64,000 nt of DNA. Origin: Taiwanofungus camphoratus (lineage: Eukaryota; Basidiomycota; Agaricomycetes; Polyporales; Taiwanofungaceae). The stretch spans positions 1,736,001 through 1,800,000 of the forward strand of contig CP021222.1 of assembly GCA_003999685.1 (NCBI GenBank), written 5' to 3'. The position numbers and the translations under genes are program-made. Positions 9,859-23,104 of the stretch are shown piece after piece (position 1 is the stretch's first letter; every line of letters starts with the position of its first letter). A model generated the notes under the pieces. That model was given only the letters and a program-made list of their open reading frames with translations. It had not been told where the DNA came from and did no database searches.

Positions 9859-11186
9859 TCACTGATGCATGCGTTGTCCATAATTAGAGCCCAGCATATC
9901 CAGAAATTGACGGCTATCCTCCCGCACACAATCTTCTGGTCGCAGTAGATATTTGAAAAGCTCCGCGTCCTGTGTCAGCCACCAAGGTAAGTTGATGAAA
10001 GATTTCGTAATCGGATATGGCCCCATGAGCCTAACAAGTTCCCAGAAGCTATACGCCTCCTGCGTGTCGATGTATGATCGTCAGTAATCCACGCTTGTTA
10101 CCCGACATAGACAATGACACCTACTGGTAGCATATCGAACACATCCTGCCCCGCGCAGATCTTTTGCTGGATCTCCTTGGGGTCTAGCTGCCGCACTGGA
10201 TCTGTCACGCGATCGAAGTGACTATAACTCGTCATCTTAAATTGAAAATCCGCAAGAAAGCGAAAGCACCAGGAACAGTGCCATCCAGCGTCGGCCAGGA
10301 TCATATCACCCTGTCGGCCGTGCATATAGCCAGTGTAACCTGAGCTGTAAGGGTCCCATGATTTGATAGAAGCGCGCCACGAGCCTGTCCCCTCGTTGTC
10401 TGGGACTTGTCTCGCAAACGAATATATGTGCGTCCGCAGCTGGAGATGGATCACATGCGGATAACCCTCGCACGACTTCATGAGCTGCATCGTGCGAGCC
10501 GATGGAATCTCGTCGACATCTGCCTGGATCAAGAGGTCTCCTGGTCGGGCACCGTAAGAACGAAGAACATCATTGATTTCGCGACGTGAGCGACGTTCGT
10601 TCGACCAGGTGGTCTCTGCATGACTCAGTCCAGGAATATTCTGTGGTAGAGCCAAGGTCCGATGAATGATCTTTTCCGCCGCCCATGAGAATCGGGGCTC
10701 GTCCTGGTGCTGTGCGAAGACGAGCGGTTTATGTTGGCCGGTGAAGGATGTGTTACTCTCCACAATCACAAAGTGGTCCACAACGGGGTACAATTCTCGA
10801 AGGCGAATCTCCAGTAGATCCAATTCGACACTGAAGATCATGGCATCCCATATGGAAACATTGCGCTTGCTCTAGTGCCAGCCATGCAACGCACAAAGAC
10901 GGTCAATAGGCACATTTGGATTGTCATAGTGCGATATGACATTGAAGGGTTTCTGAGGCTTGTCCCAGAGCGGTCGAGTCAAGTACCCGAGGTCTCGCAA
11001 TACGGTTCCATAAAACAAAGGTAGAATAAACAGCGATCCAACGACACTGAGAAGAAGACACAGTTTACAACGTCGTCGGACCAGAAGGGGCTGAATGAAG
11101 GATAGCATGGAGGAGAACAGGGCGCGTACAGGCATGAATATTGGAGCACGTCTGTATTCTGGTCCGATGTGCAGCAGGTCGCTCAT
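9859..11186 (-). CDS. GT17 N-acetylglucosaminyltransferase-like protein, with an in-frame TAG
   Basis: Family GT17 includes mammalian MGAT3, which adds bisecting N-acetylglucosamine to N-glycans in the Golgi. The N-terminal part from ATG 11186 has a basic stretch and one membrane anchor (LLSVVGSLFILPLFYG), as in type II Golgi enzymes. It reaches the family motif LCALHGW, then meets TAG at 10872-10874. The same frame carries straight on with VSIWDAMIFSVELDLLEIRL, VIVESNTSFTG and QADVDEIPSA, where the DVD supplies the expected metal-binding acidic residues. A phase-0 intron near 10114 joins to EAYSFWELVRLMGPYP, and the gene ends at 9859. So the gene is full-length apart from one nonsense codon. 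A 42-nt intron could skip the stop but would also delete LCALHGW. It may be a pseudogene, an allele or a sequencing error. Confidence 0.75.
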
Positions 11187-11493
11187 ACATTGACCAAAGA
11201 AGCGAAAGGTAATGGGAGTATATTTTTCGAAAGCCAGAATGTCTTTTCCCCTGCGGCAAAGGCCTCGTGCTACACCAGTGGGCGCTGATGCTACACATCA
11301 TTGTTATCGGCTAGATGCTATGCCCGACCGAACGAGAAGCAAATCTGTGAATTGGAAAAAAATTGGTAATCACGCCCACTCAGCCGCACCATCTGTTCAA
11401 AGTCATAACTCTAATACACCGCTTGTACCATTGCCATAACCTTGGGCCAATACCAAGACAAATAATGTGGCGATATCCCCATTTACTCCAGCG
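11187..11493. other. 307-bp spacer, GT17 / DUF4211
   Basis: This is upstream DNA of the GT17 gene and the 3' region of the DUF4211 gene, both on the minus strand. Plus-strand frame 11212-11439 has no family features. Nothing else was seen. Confidence 0.4.
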
Positions 11494-13359
11494 CTAATCA
11501 ACATCCTCCCCCCTTTTGGCATTTGCCTCGAGATGCCTGGCACTCTCCATCATCTCCTTGATTTTGTGCCATTCCATGTTGATGATGCCGCGTTCATCCA
11601 ACCAGTCCATGATGCCGTCTGCATCAGATAGGTCCGCTGGTGGCTGCTTCCCTCTCGCATAGGCGACACGTACGAAGCCACGTGTGCTATCACGTAGTAC
11701 GTCTACCTCTTGACAAAGAGATCCGAAAAGGGTGTACTAGGCAGTGCAAGAACGGCGTAAGACCGAAACTCAGACCCGATGAGCACAGGCTTTATCATAC
11801 CTCCCAATGTGTGAAGCTGTGGAACACACGAGTCCTCGCTGCACAAAACCTACCAAGGTGGAATTCCTTCTTCACGTCCATCTCTTCGTCGTTACTGTCC
11901 TCTTGTTCAGAGTCCGAGTTGCCTGATTCTTCTAATGGCTGATATGTGGCTGGTAGTGAGACAAGTGTCTTGGATCAAGCTGTATACTCATACCCTGAAG
12001 GAAATTTTGTCATATGGGGTGCCACTGACCCGCCCGAGTAAGGTTGACATTCGACCGCCGAGATGGCACGCATCACATGCAGGAATAGCGAAATCAAGTC
12101 GTGTCGTTTCAAAGATGGGATACATCTCCAAAGGGCGCTTGAATTCAGGCCGCCACACAGAAGAAGTGACAAGCGAATCTCTCATGCCGATAATCTTTCG
12201 GCGAGCAATCTGCAAAGGAACGGAAAAGTACTCTTCTAAGCACGTTCGCATGAGCAGCCAAGTTTTAGAGACATAACACGGAACCTACTGTCAAGGAGCT
12301 GTTCCATGACTGCTCGACGGTCTTCCACATTATGCACAGCGAGGTGTACGAACAGTTGACAGATGATCTTGAAATGATGGATCAGATCCTGGTAGGTGCC
12401 CATGCTGAACTCAGCAGGTAGCTCGACTACTGCAGTGTTATCATCTTCGACTATAAAGGCGTCTTCATCCACGATGTTTGGATGGTGCTCATCGGGAGAA
12501 TCAGAATCCCCACCAGCATCTGGTCTTGCATGAGTAAATGGAGTATCGTCATCCGCCTCTTCGTGCTCGGACGATGAGGATTCTGAATAAATAGCCTCCC
12601 CCCGTTTCTTCCCTAAATCACCGAAATGTGAACGGATACAACGAGAAGATGTGCTGTATGCTGACGTTTCAGTTTTTCAAGATTCTTTTGGAACGTAGAT
12701 TTCTTAGCACGAGTGCGCAGGCGCGACTCAATTATTTCTGTGTTACATAAATCAGCGATTCGTACGTTCAACGGGGAAGACTTGGCCTCACTGTTCTCAT
12801 CAACCTCATCCATCAAGCCGAGTTCATCCGCTTCTGGGGAAGGAGGTCTGACACCTTTAATCAGCTTACGCTGCTTGTACCGAGGTTCACTCTTGTCCTC
12901 GTCGTCTGTGGACACTAAAAGTCTCCTCTTCCCACTGGCTTTCCTTCCCTTCCAGATTACTGGAACCCCTACAGCTGCCTCCTGGCTGGACACACTATGT
13001 TCCTCGCTACCAGCTCTCCTGATGCGCGTCTTTCGTTTTTGTGCGATTGGTCGAACTGGGGCTGGTTCGTCTTCCTCTTCAGTCAGGTCAATAACTTGCG
13101 GTTCGAAATGTATGGCAGCCACATCGCTGCTCTCACTCCCCTCATCGGGGTCATTATTCGTGTCCGCTTTTGCTTGCGACCTGTCCTGTCTGTCACGGGA
13201 AGGTAAGGTAGTAGTTCGTGCCTGTCGTATCTTCCGAGCTGGAGATGGCGTCTTGGCGTGAGTATCCGCAGGGATGGGAGAACTAGATCCAACGAAGGTG
13301 TCGAGAGTATCCTGTCTGAGCTTTTGCTTGATAGATCGATCTTGTCTGCGACGAGGCAT
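11494..13359 (-). CDS. DUF4211 domain nuclear protein
   Basis: This is a fungal protein family of unknown function, probably nuclear. The start is ATG 13359 (MPRRRQDRSIKQK). The first half is basic and acidic by turns: VIDLTEEEDEP resembles a SUMO-interacting motif, and several Arg/Lys runs look like nuclear signals. An intron near 12604-12660 (donor GTCAGC) joins LKRKKRGEAIYS. The DUF4211 core follows: EDAFIVEDDN, VVELPAEFSM, YQDLIHHFKIICQLFVHLAV. Later exons give an acidic Ser-rich loop and end with DGIMDWLDERGIINMEWHKI and a TAG at 11494-11496. About six exons, roughly 520 residues. The family assignment comes from the core motif; intron edges in the C-terminal half are approximate. A 182-codon antisense frame at 12713-13261 is a shadow. 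Confidence 0.72.
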
Positions 13360-13704
13360 GGTAGCGTCTGTTGAATGTATAAAACGAAGAAGCTGAAGGA
13401 TTTGATCGCAGTGTGAGACAGCAGCGACCTCTGGCTGTAGCAATAAGTAGAGGATTTTCTCGATTACACAGACAGTCTGAACGGCGTGGGTGCGTGCTAT
13501 GCTCTGCACGTGCCCCGATCTCATCACGCGTCACGACGCGAGACCAAAATCATGTGAGCTTGAGTCGCCATTACTTGCTTATTTAACTAAGTTAACTTGC
13601 AGTGCTCTCCACTTGGCCACGTCCGCGTTATCCTGCCTGTTTGTATCAGCTACAGTCCTGTGCATGAGATGCCAGGAAATCCTAAATTCTAAAATCAACC
13701 CGTC
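13360..13704. promoter_or_regulatory. Divergent promoter region, DUF4211 / UNC80-like
   Basis: This 345-bp region separates two genes transcribed outward. Frame 13490-13786 overlaps it but is out of frame with the start at 13705 and has no family features. No specific binding site is claimed. Confidence 0.4.
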
Positions 13705-16700
13705 ATGTCTAACCCAGTCCTTCGTCTCGACACGAGCTACTTGGATCGCAGAGATCGCACAGAAGGCATTTCTTCACCCGGTGTGACTGCTACTACCACT
13801 CGAAGTCGCGCCCGGAGCCTATCTCAATCTGTCTTACCTCCATTTCGTGCTTCAAGCTCGCCAAATGCAGACCAAGACGCTACTACCTTCACGGCATCCA
13901 CGGCATCCACGGCTTCTCAGGGAGCGAGTAAAGCTCGCAATGAATCTCGCAAGCTTCTCGCTCATTTGTTGGCACAATTACAGAACAGGCATATGCCTCC
14001 TTCTTTCTTGGACTCACTACATACCAGCGCGAATCGCAATGAGAAGGGACTTGGTGCTATTGTGCAATCGGTCAAAGGTGCAGTCAAGCATAAGGCGAGC
14101 AAGTCAGAAGGAGGCAGTTATAGGCCTGTCTCACAAGATGACAACGCCAGCGAGGAGGAGGAAGAAGCCCCGTTCAGCACAGATGTTACTCTCGATCTCA
14201 TGAATCAACTGAGGGATGTACTCCTTATTTCAATTGTTCGAGATTGGGATATTTTCTATGATGCGTATGTGCTCTGTATCCTCTATAAGAATTGAAAGCT
14301 CAGTTCGAAGTGCGCCAGTTCATCGCAATTTGAGTCGAAACGGCATTCTGACAGGACATCAGAATTCTTCCGTTCTAGACGGGGCGGTCAAGTCAGCGGG
14401 CGACGGTCACGGTCACGATCCATTTCTATGACCACAGAGTCTCAAGGAGTAGTGCGAGCACCTCACTTGTTGTCACAATGCATAGCAGTGCTGTCTTCCG
14501 TGATTTCAGAGGACTGTCGATTTCGCACTTCCTCGTCACGCCCATCTAGACCACCCAACTCTTTGCAGGCAGTCACTCTGGACGTCGCTCAGTTCCTAGT
14601 GCATACGCATCGTCACGACCCTCATTTACTCTCACAAATCGCATCTGCGGTATTCCCTGCATTTTATACATTTAGTACTATCATGCATACCCGACTGCTT
14701 ACGTTCTTCGACGAAGGAGTGATCGGAAGCGCCCTCGAAGATCTTAGGCGTTTGCAAGGGGGGCCAAACAACGGACCAGACTCGCCATCAGCAGGTGAGA
14801 ATAAGGATCTGGAGTGGTGTGCTTTTGGTATTCACGATGTCGAGCCTTCAGATGACACCGTAGAACTGAACCCTCCTCCGATGGTATCAATTCTTGTCGA
14901 TGAAGTTGAGGATGCCAATTCATACCCTCAATCAGATACACAGTGGCGTCGATGGTCAAAAAGCGGTAGAACTGTGGATGGCGGATTGCACTCGACCAAT
15001 GCGCCCGCACAAGATGTCGCAGTTTATCAACTATCATCTCTCATCACACCTTTACTTGCAGCCATCTTAGAGAACGTTGATCTCTCTTCAGACAAACTAC
15101 CAATGTTACATCGTTTCCACCGATTACTAGGAAGGATAACGGAGTATAAGTCGGATACTTACTTGGATGTTCTTTCCGTCATCGCATATCATACTCCTCG
15201 GGCGCGGCATACTGCCATTAGCCTGCTCATGTCATATTGGCCCAGAGCCATCGGCCACTTTGTCGTCAGCAAGGCTCTCCCATCTATTACATATTCAGCA
15301 TCTGTTACTCGTGCAACACAAGTTTCGACTCATGTACGGCGACCGCAGGACAACCCATATGCGCATCAGTTTGTGCCATGGCGTTTTGGCCCTAAATCCA
15401 TACCTAGTTTATTTGAAGGCAGCGCCCAGGACGAATGCCGTTCGTGTTCCAATCCTATCAATGGGTTTGGGCTTCTCTGCCCTTTTTGCATGTGTGCGGT
15501 GCACTTTGACTGCTATGACTATCCTGAGGGTAGCGCCTTCACCCAATATGCCGTAGCGTCTGAACCGGACATACAAAAAATCGCCATCTATCGATTTTGT
15601 CATGTCTTGCCACACCGACGGGGGTCCCTTCCTGCGCCTGTATCCAAGCAGCAGCATACTTTCCGACTCGTGAACCTTTTCAGCTTAACCCTCTGCTTTA
15701 TTTGTCGGAAGCCTCTGTGGGGATGTGTTATGCAAGCCCTCAGATGCACATCTTGCAAGCAATTTGTCCATTCGTCTTGCCTGGAATCTCCTCAATCACC
15801 CATACCTCGTTGTCGCTTAATGGTAGTCGATGACACATCTCTCACGTTGGGGTGGTCTATCATGCGGCGCTCCTTCTCAGATCACTATGGCGATATATTC
15901 ATTCGTGAGGAAGATCTCTCACACAGAACATATGAGGAGATATCTGTGTTCTTTGCAGTACTGTGGACTCAACTGCAGATTCTCAACAATGGCATCGCTT
16001 TGGGGTCCATCGTGGTCTCGCAAGAAGACTCTCCGGCTGATGACGTTCAAGTAAAGGACTTTGAGCTTCATCAACTCGTCGATCGGTATGGGACATGTCT
16101 TTCGTCCGGAAAATTCTCTCCATCGAGCGCCTTGAACGACCATTTACTAGACAATCATATGCGAGCTCCAGAGGTGGTGATGTTTTATAACTGGAATATT
16201 TTGGCCTTCATGGCAGGTATTCTCAAAATGCCTGGAGGCAATTCGAGCACTACGTCAAGCGCCTCGGCTGACCTACTTAGCGTTGCTCAGCCAGACCCAT
16301 TCAGTAGTACTCAGACTGATGATGTGTCGTATCCATATGAAGTCGTTTCACTTGCTCATCTACGAGACCAATTGGGCGATCAGTTCCAAATGCTCTCCGA
16401 GCCCGCTGCCAAGCATATGCTCACGCATCTGTTCCATCTCGGATTCTTTAAACGATTAGACCCGGAGTTGAGCCTTTTTGACCAGACTCCCGATCTCGTG
16501 CGTCAACGCTGCTGTTTCCCTCTACCATTTGGCCTCGAAGAATCTATGGAGGTGGAAACATTAGTATCCGCGATCGAAGCATGCTTGTCAGACCTTGATT
16601 TGTCTATAAATGAAGCAGGTTTTCTGTTGCTTGTGCGCAGGTTCTGGCCCGATGGCATGCTGACGGATTACGCTTTACGAAGACTTTCCAAGGCTGTAAT

Positions 16701-19700
16701 TTTATGGATTTTATCTGAGGTATCTTCCCCTGCTTTTGCCAAAGTTTCGGATTTTATTCATTCATATGAACAGGACAATAACTTAGCAATCATACTTCGT
16801 GATTTTGTCGCAAAAGGACGAAGCCTGCCGGGAGTTCGTCCAAGTCTGGAAATGCAGTCTTGGCCTCCTCCTCCACAGTCGCGACCGACTATTGCAGGTT
16901 CTGCAAACAATGGTGGAGACTATGTGGCAAGCAGACGATCACTATCAAGTAGATATGCCTCGAGATGGATGCTCTCTCTGCATGATCTTGATATTGATGG
17001 TTATGCAACGATGAGTTTTCAACTGCTTACAGAGCTTGCCGAAGATGGTGAAATGAGCGATGAGTATTTCCTAGGGAAGGAGACGGATGAGCGACAATTA
17101 GTAAGTGCGATCATTCGTTTCCGCAGTGCGTGCATTATTCCAAATCAGAAAAAACAACTTAGGGTAGCAGACAAGATCCTGAGGTTAATCATTAAGTTGA
17201 ATCAAACATCTGTCCTCTTCACCACCTTCGACAACATCTTCAGAATGTGGTTGGAACAGGCCGACAATTTGAGCTTTGACGATGAGGTATTTTTCCGGGC
17301 CATCCTACAATATTAATCAAGTTCTAATATTTTATAGCCCATCCCATCCCTTTCGCGGCTCTTTAATCGAGAACTGGAGACAAGCCAACGTCTAACCTCC
17401 ATCATTCAAGATGCCAGGTTGACAGTTGCTGATGCGTCAAATTTGGCCAATATGAACACAATGCGGGTAATAACGGACGTAGCGACCGGAAGCAGGGAAG
17501 GCTTCCACCAAACCCTTCACTGGCTCTGTCTTTTTGTACGGTCAGGAGTGGACATTTCCGTCGCGACTTTCATCCAGCTATCATCACTAGCGAAACGATT
17601 CAACGCTACCTTCGATGAATGCTCGCTGCTTATCAAGGCCACTTTATGGTCCGCTTGGCTCCGATCGGTTGGACGTCAAGAATTGCAAGCCATGATAACG
17701 GCCATTCATGCTCATCTGAGTGAGCATGTGCTCAGAAGTCTTCGCTCTAAGAGCGAACTGTCGAAAATGTGAATATTTTTATTCAGAAACAATCATTCAA
17801 TTTTTAATGGCATTTTCAGAGTCTCCTTCATCCGTAGATCACTGGCTGTCTGCCTTCTAGTGTATGGCTGTGAGAGGGGCTATATAGTCGGGCTCGGAAT
17901 GATCGAGGATGATGATACTCGTGGCTTGCCCTCTAGGTTTGTGTGCCAGTTCTGTTTGATGGTTTTCAACTAAACCAGAACAGACGTAAAGTTCACTCTC
18001 GGTCCGTGACCTTGATGGATCCGATCATTGTTCATCCGGGACTCATGGATGTTTTAAAATCCTATGTGGAGCTGGAGGTCGATGAGGTCTCGTGTCTCAC
18101 CGCAAAATTCCTTAATGCATTTGTCAACAATGCTCCCTTCGTCGAGTCTTACGAAGTTGATAACTTCATTTTACGAAACGGGGCTACGTTATGTACTTGG
18201 TAAGTCTATCTCTGCATGATGACACATCCACTGAATTGTCATAGCATGTGGCAATTCTACGCTATCCAACTTCCTGGAATTTCTACAACGAGGACGGCCC
18301 TTCTTTTACGTGTTCTGGTAGTAGATCCTCAGCCTTTCGAAACCCTACTGCATGAATTGTTCCAAGCGAACAATCACTGGGAAGTGCAGTGAGCAATGCG
18401 GTTGCTTTAGCTAGTCGACACGCTCACTTTCTTAGCTTGCAAGCAGTGTCGCGCTTGTTCCGCATCATTTTAGACGTCACCAGTCCTGCCTTCAAGGTTG
18501 AGGATCGCCAGTGGAAATCCAGCGTCATCGGCGTATTCCATTCTTTTTTTTCCTCTATGTGGACAATTGAGAGGGTAGCTATCCTGCCAATTCCTCTGCA
18601 GAAATATCCCGAAATATTCATAGCCTTGGCAGGAAGAGGTCAGAGTTGCGGTCGACACTTGGTGTCAGACACTCCTTCCTGCTCACCTTGACGCTATAAC
18701 CTCATGTTGGAATGAATCACTAGCGAAGTCTCCGATTGCTGAACGGATCAGACTTGTGTCTTTCCTCAATCAACTTCATCCCCATTTTCCCTCTTGGCAA
18801 GGTAAATCCTTCTGTGACTTTGAGCATTTATTCAGTGTTTCATTGATCTCCGCCAGTCCTCTCGTGGGATCATATAATCGAGACCCTTCTCGAGAATGAC
18901 TTCATGCAGAGGAACGGCGATGACGAGGATGGTCCCGCTGCAGCCCACCTAGTAAGTTCACTTTGAGATACTATATTGTTCGTTAACAGCTCTGCAGTCT
19001 ATGTATGGTCTTTCTTCGGAGACAGAGGATCGGAGAGTGTATTTGGATCCCGAGCTTGGGCTCCTTCGAGTGAGCACACTGGAAATTTTTCACATCGGCT
19101 ATCTCGAAAAGTAATCTCACAGGTGTCTTTGCTATCGCTTGCTCTGCGCATGATCTCAAATGGCATCAACATCGATATCATTGCAATTTTGAGGATTAAG
19201 GACCACGTTGTTCGAGTCTTGGGCTTCCGCGACGTCTTTGTGGTCCCCACTACAAGTGGACGTAGTTTTCACGTTCGCTTTAGTGGCCTTGATGACATCC
19301 CCGAGCCAGCAGATGCCTGTGTGAACGATCTCTTGCTTCTTTTCGATTCTTCAAAAGCGTACGATGTTCCACCGTCTGCGATCGGCGGCCCATACGCGGA
19401 AGACGAGACTCCGCACCCATTACTAGTGGGGTCTGTGTTTGTGGACGTACTCTTGGATCTCATCATACATGTTAAGGCGATAACACGTCTGCCGTTCATT
19501 ACGCTGAAAAACATGCTCAGGTCGTTGATTATAGTCATACATAAGCACGATTTTGACAGTAAGCCTCTGCGGCATCTGCAGGGTAATCTCCGGAAGGCTA
19601 CTCGGCGCACACTGGACATACTGCTAGCAGATACTAGCTATGAATTGCGTCAACTCGTTCTCTCCATGTCCCAGGCATTCATCAAACGATGGCCGGGCAT

Positions 19701-22564
19701 CATTGGCAATTTCTTAATGTACGTCCATCGTTGTAGTGTGGACTCGAGTGTGTAATATCCTTGTGTAGTGAAGCGATCGAGGCGGCAGCGAATGTCATGG
19801 TAAATCTTAACTATGAGCAGAACGGGGAAGATGTCTTGGTAGATCAAGCAAAAAAATTTCTAGAGTCGACACTCGCAACGTGGGTCGAGATTGATTGTGC
19901 TGTGCTCAACAGTTTCTGACGGCCTTCCTACTGATTTGCTTACTCCCAGATTTGCCTCTCACGGTGTATTCAATTTATTGTGTAAGGTGAGGCTCATTCT
20001 CCAATACACCTGGCTCGAAAAATACTACCGATATTGAAACTACTCCCACTTGTATATTGACTTGATCCTGGTGATGCAACCTGCAGCGCAAGCTACCGTC
20101 CGATTTCTTTTTTGTCATCCGGCGGATTGTCCTTGCAACTGCAAAGCCATCCAAAAATTTTCCGACACAAGACAACTTGGGAAATGCCCTTCTTCAGGAT
20201 ACTCTAATGAGATCTGTTGAGAACGAAATGGGCTCATATCAGACCGTAATCGAAAACGTCTGCACATACGTCGATGTTGTACATCACACAGATCTTAGCT
20301 CAGATATGATGCAGTGTGAGTATTTCAGTCGATCTCTGCGGGTTCTTATGTATGTGTTCTGAACTCTCGTAAACCAGATGTAGGACTATGGTTCACGAAC
20401 ATCGTCCGGCGTACTGCAGATTGGCCTTCAGATGCATTTGACCCGAATCCGCTCTTGATGCTTGCCTGCACACTCATACAGCACAACAAAGCACAGAGTC
20501 GAGTGAGTTGCTCCTGTAATTTGGTCAATACTATCAGGGTTCAATCATATTTCAGGACCTGTTGTCATATACCGAGATCCTACTGCGTGCAGCCCTCATC
20601 CGTTGTCACGTCTCTCAAGCCAGCCTCACGCGCATCCTTCAGGTGACTTCAACACTGTACCGGAGGGCCACTCCTTCTGCATCCAGTCTCGATGCAACGC
20701 AAGCCAACCCATTTTTTGCTGTAATGCACGAACTCTTAACCGATGGCCTGGCTGGAAAGGCACGCCTCTCCGCTGCAACTCTCACGGCACTATTGGGGGT
20801 ATGTTCCACTTTTGAGATATATCGATTAAAAAGAATGATTGTAGTTAAAATGCTATAGACTATGAGCTCGACTCTCGGGAACAGGGCCGCTAGAGTTACA
20901 AGTTTATCTGACGAATCATTACAACATCTAGCTAGTGGCGGAATGCGTTACCTGTACGGCGAAAGTATTCCGGGCGGCTTGTCCCAGCCCGACTTTATAA
21001 CGTCGCAAGCAGTAGCAAAGTTTGTACTAGAAGTCGCAGAGCACTTTCCGAAGGTGTTGGCCAAATTGTCGGTAGGTGTTTTCTTTGTTTGTCCACATGC
21101 TCCTTGGTAGTACTCGGACAAATAAAGCTTACTGATCATTTACAAAGAACGAACAAACGACCGTGCGCACATGGAATCTGCTCGTCCTAGCAGCTCTTTC
21201 GAGTTCGCGCAGCACATCTGCAGCCCTCGTCTTCAACTGTTTCTCAGCATTCACGCTCTCGTATTGCACATCCCTTGTTACTTACCAGCAGCCTCGGCCG
21301 CCAGCGGACATGAACGCGCAAGATACAGCACATCGAGACATCAGCAATGCGTACATCGCGATGAAATTATGGCTATTATTGGTAAGGCGGGCTGCCGTCA
21401 GATGGTGTGAACTACATGCAAGTCTAGGTGAGGACGGAAATGGAGGCGTTAACGCGGTTATACAAGACAAAGAAATGCAAGCTACAAAGATGGTGTGGAA
21501 CGAGCTATGGCCGCCTTTCGAAAGTGTAATGAGTGCGTTTGAGACAAATGCCCTTACTGGCATTCTTTCGGTACGAACCTCAGACTACTTGCCTGAGGTT
21601 GCCTCTCCAAGACTGACCAGTGAAACGTATATATAGCCGCTCACATCTACTATATGGACGTCAGTTGCAGACCTATTTTTGTTTCTGCGTCAATCTCGCT
21701 CTACTGCATTAGACACATCATCAGAGACACGCATCCTCAACCGGCTACGAACTGTTGTCCGTGGGGAATCCAAGGTGATTTGACCTAATCATCTAGTACC
21801 ATTGTATGCATCGTATTCTGATGTCATGGATATGGCTAGATTTTGAAAGTCATGCGCAGTATGACTGACCCACCGCCTGACATTCCACTGGAAGTCTTCG
21901 TGAGCCAAGTGACAACAGAAATGCAAGCTGAAGAGAAGCTGCAGGCGGCAAAGCGCCAAGAGTCATTACCCGAGAAAGGCCGAAGGATAGTGAGCTGATG
22001 GCGCATGAATGATGACCATACTTGATTTTTGCCGCCCGACGATTGACGTAGAGTAGTTTGTAGACGACAGCCGGGCTCAATAAACTCGTCAAGCACCGCT
22101 CGCAGAGTGAAACCCAGCTTTTAAGTAGAAGCGAGCTTAGAGACACTAACGCAAAATCGCTCAGAGCCGACCCGGTACACATCGCGGAGTACGTCTCCAG
22201 GCGTCGCAAAGATTTGCATGCTAGTATGTATTGACCCTGCTGCATAATAATGACAGTGAGGGTGGGATATCTGGCAATGGCGGGCAATGGCTCCGCGTAT
22301 AGATGTCGTGATCAGCGGAGAGGACTGGCTTCAGGACCTGGCACAAGTCTTGCAATTTCCGGATTGTGTCGCATAGTTAGTCCTGGGAGATGATCGCAAC
22401 TACTCCTAAGAGTGGCTGGTGAAGGCCCCTCAGAAATTGGCATGATGGACGATAGGAATGTCGCGAAAGTCTTCCACAGCACATACGCCAAGCGCCATAG
22501 GGACAAGCTGGACTCTGCTCTACATCATTTTGATGCATTCAATACCCGATCTCGTAGACGGTAA
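13705..22564 (+). CDS. Giant UNC80-like protein with Cys/His-rich modules
   Basis: This is the longest gene of the window, with one exon of about 2.9 kb (to 17316) and many small exons after it; about 2,400-2,500 residues are expected. UNC80 in animals is a scaffold of the NALCN sodium-leak channel; fungal homologues are known from sequence, and the related fungal channel is CCH1. The start is MSNPVLRLDTSYLDRRD, then a Ser-rich stretch and KLLAHLLAQL. Two Cys/His clusters follow, near 15430-15530 (CRSCSNP, CPFCMCAVHFDC) and 15690-15790 (CFICRKPLWGC, CTSCKQFVHSSC), like C1-type zinc folds. The rest looks helical, HEAT-like. The end is inferred by a 59-nt intron joining LQFPDC to PSEIGMMDDRN, then KVFHSTYAKRHRDKL, stopping at 22564. 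I know of no other fungal family that fits better, but the name rests on overall pattern. Confidence 0.6.
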
Positions 22565-22744
22565 GTTACGCTTGTGCTACTTCCGGAGCGAACAACGGAG
22601 GTGCAAATGATGCTCTTGCTGGGGCAGACGCACCCCACCATCAGTTCATGACAGCAAGTATAGAACCTAGCACATAAAATTCCCAATGCCGTAGACATGG
22701 AGTATGTACTCCCATCGGAACTACTCAATCAAGTCGTGTTTGGG

Positions 22745-23104
22745 TCATTTCCATTTTTTGTTGTCTTTAATGACCTTCCACCCAATGAAAACTCCGATAG
22801 CAGATATGCCCATTATCAGAATGAAGACGGGTATTCGAACAGCCCACTGCCTGGAGGGAAATATGCCGTGGATTGGGTTCGACACGTCCAAGAACGGCTG
22901 ATCCCAGCTATACAATCAGGGAAGAGGGAATCGACAGATGAATCTGAGAAGACAGACCAAAAGGATAGCCCAGATAGTATAGTAGACAAAGATCACGGAG
23001 GCGGTGAATAGCACAATTCCTCCCAGTGCCTTGTCCTTTAGGACCTGAACACTTCACATCAGTACCACGTACGCAGCACAACGTGACTGCTTGACATGAA
23101 CCAT
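22745..23104 (-). CDS. DPM2: DPM2, dolichol-phosphate mannose synthase regulatory subunit
   Basis: DPM2 is a small ER membrane protein with two membrane segments that stabilises dolichol-phosphate mannose synthase, which supplies mannose for N-glycans, O-mannosylation and GPI anchors. Three exons can be joined: a tiny 9-nt first exon (23104-23096, least certain), 23035-22958 and 22897-22745, giving 79 residues, normal for the family. The core reads DKALGGIVLFTASVIFVYY, then TIWAILL, spliced to PFLDVSNPIHGIF, then a second membrane segment VFILIMGISAIGVFIGW and a Lys-rich end. These motifs match animal DPM2 closely. It converges with the UNC80-like gene and diverges from TRS120. Confidence 0.82.

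Noticed and set aside
12713-13261. 182-codon plus-strand frame
   Set aside because: Antisense to the DUF4211 gene and rich in Ser and Leu from its mirror codons; no family features.
22697-23011. 104-codon plus-strand frame after the UNC80-like gene
   Set aside because: It is the antisense of DPM2, whose spliced minus-strand protein is clearly recognisable.
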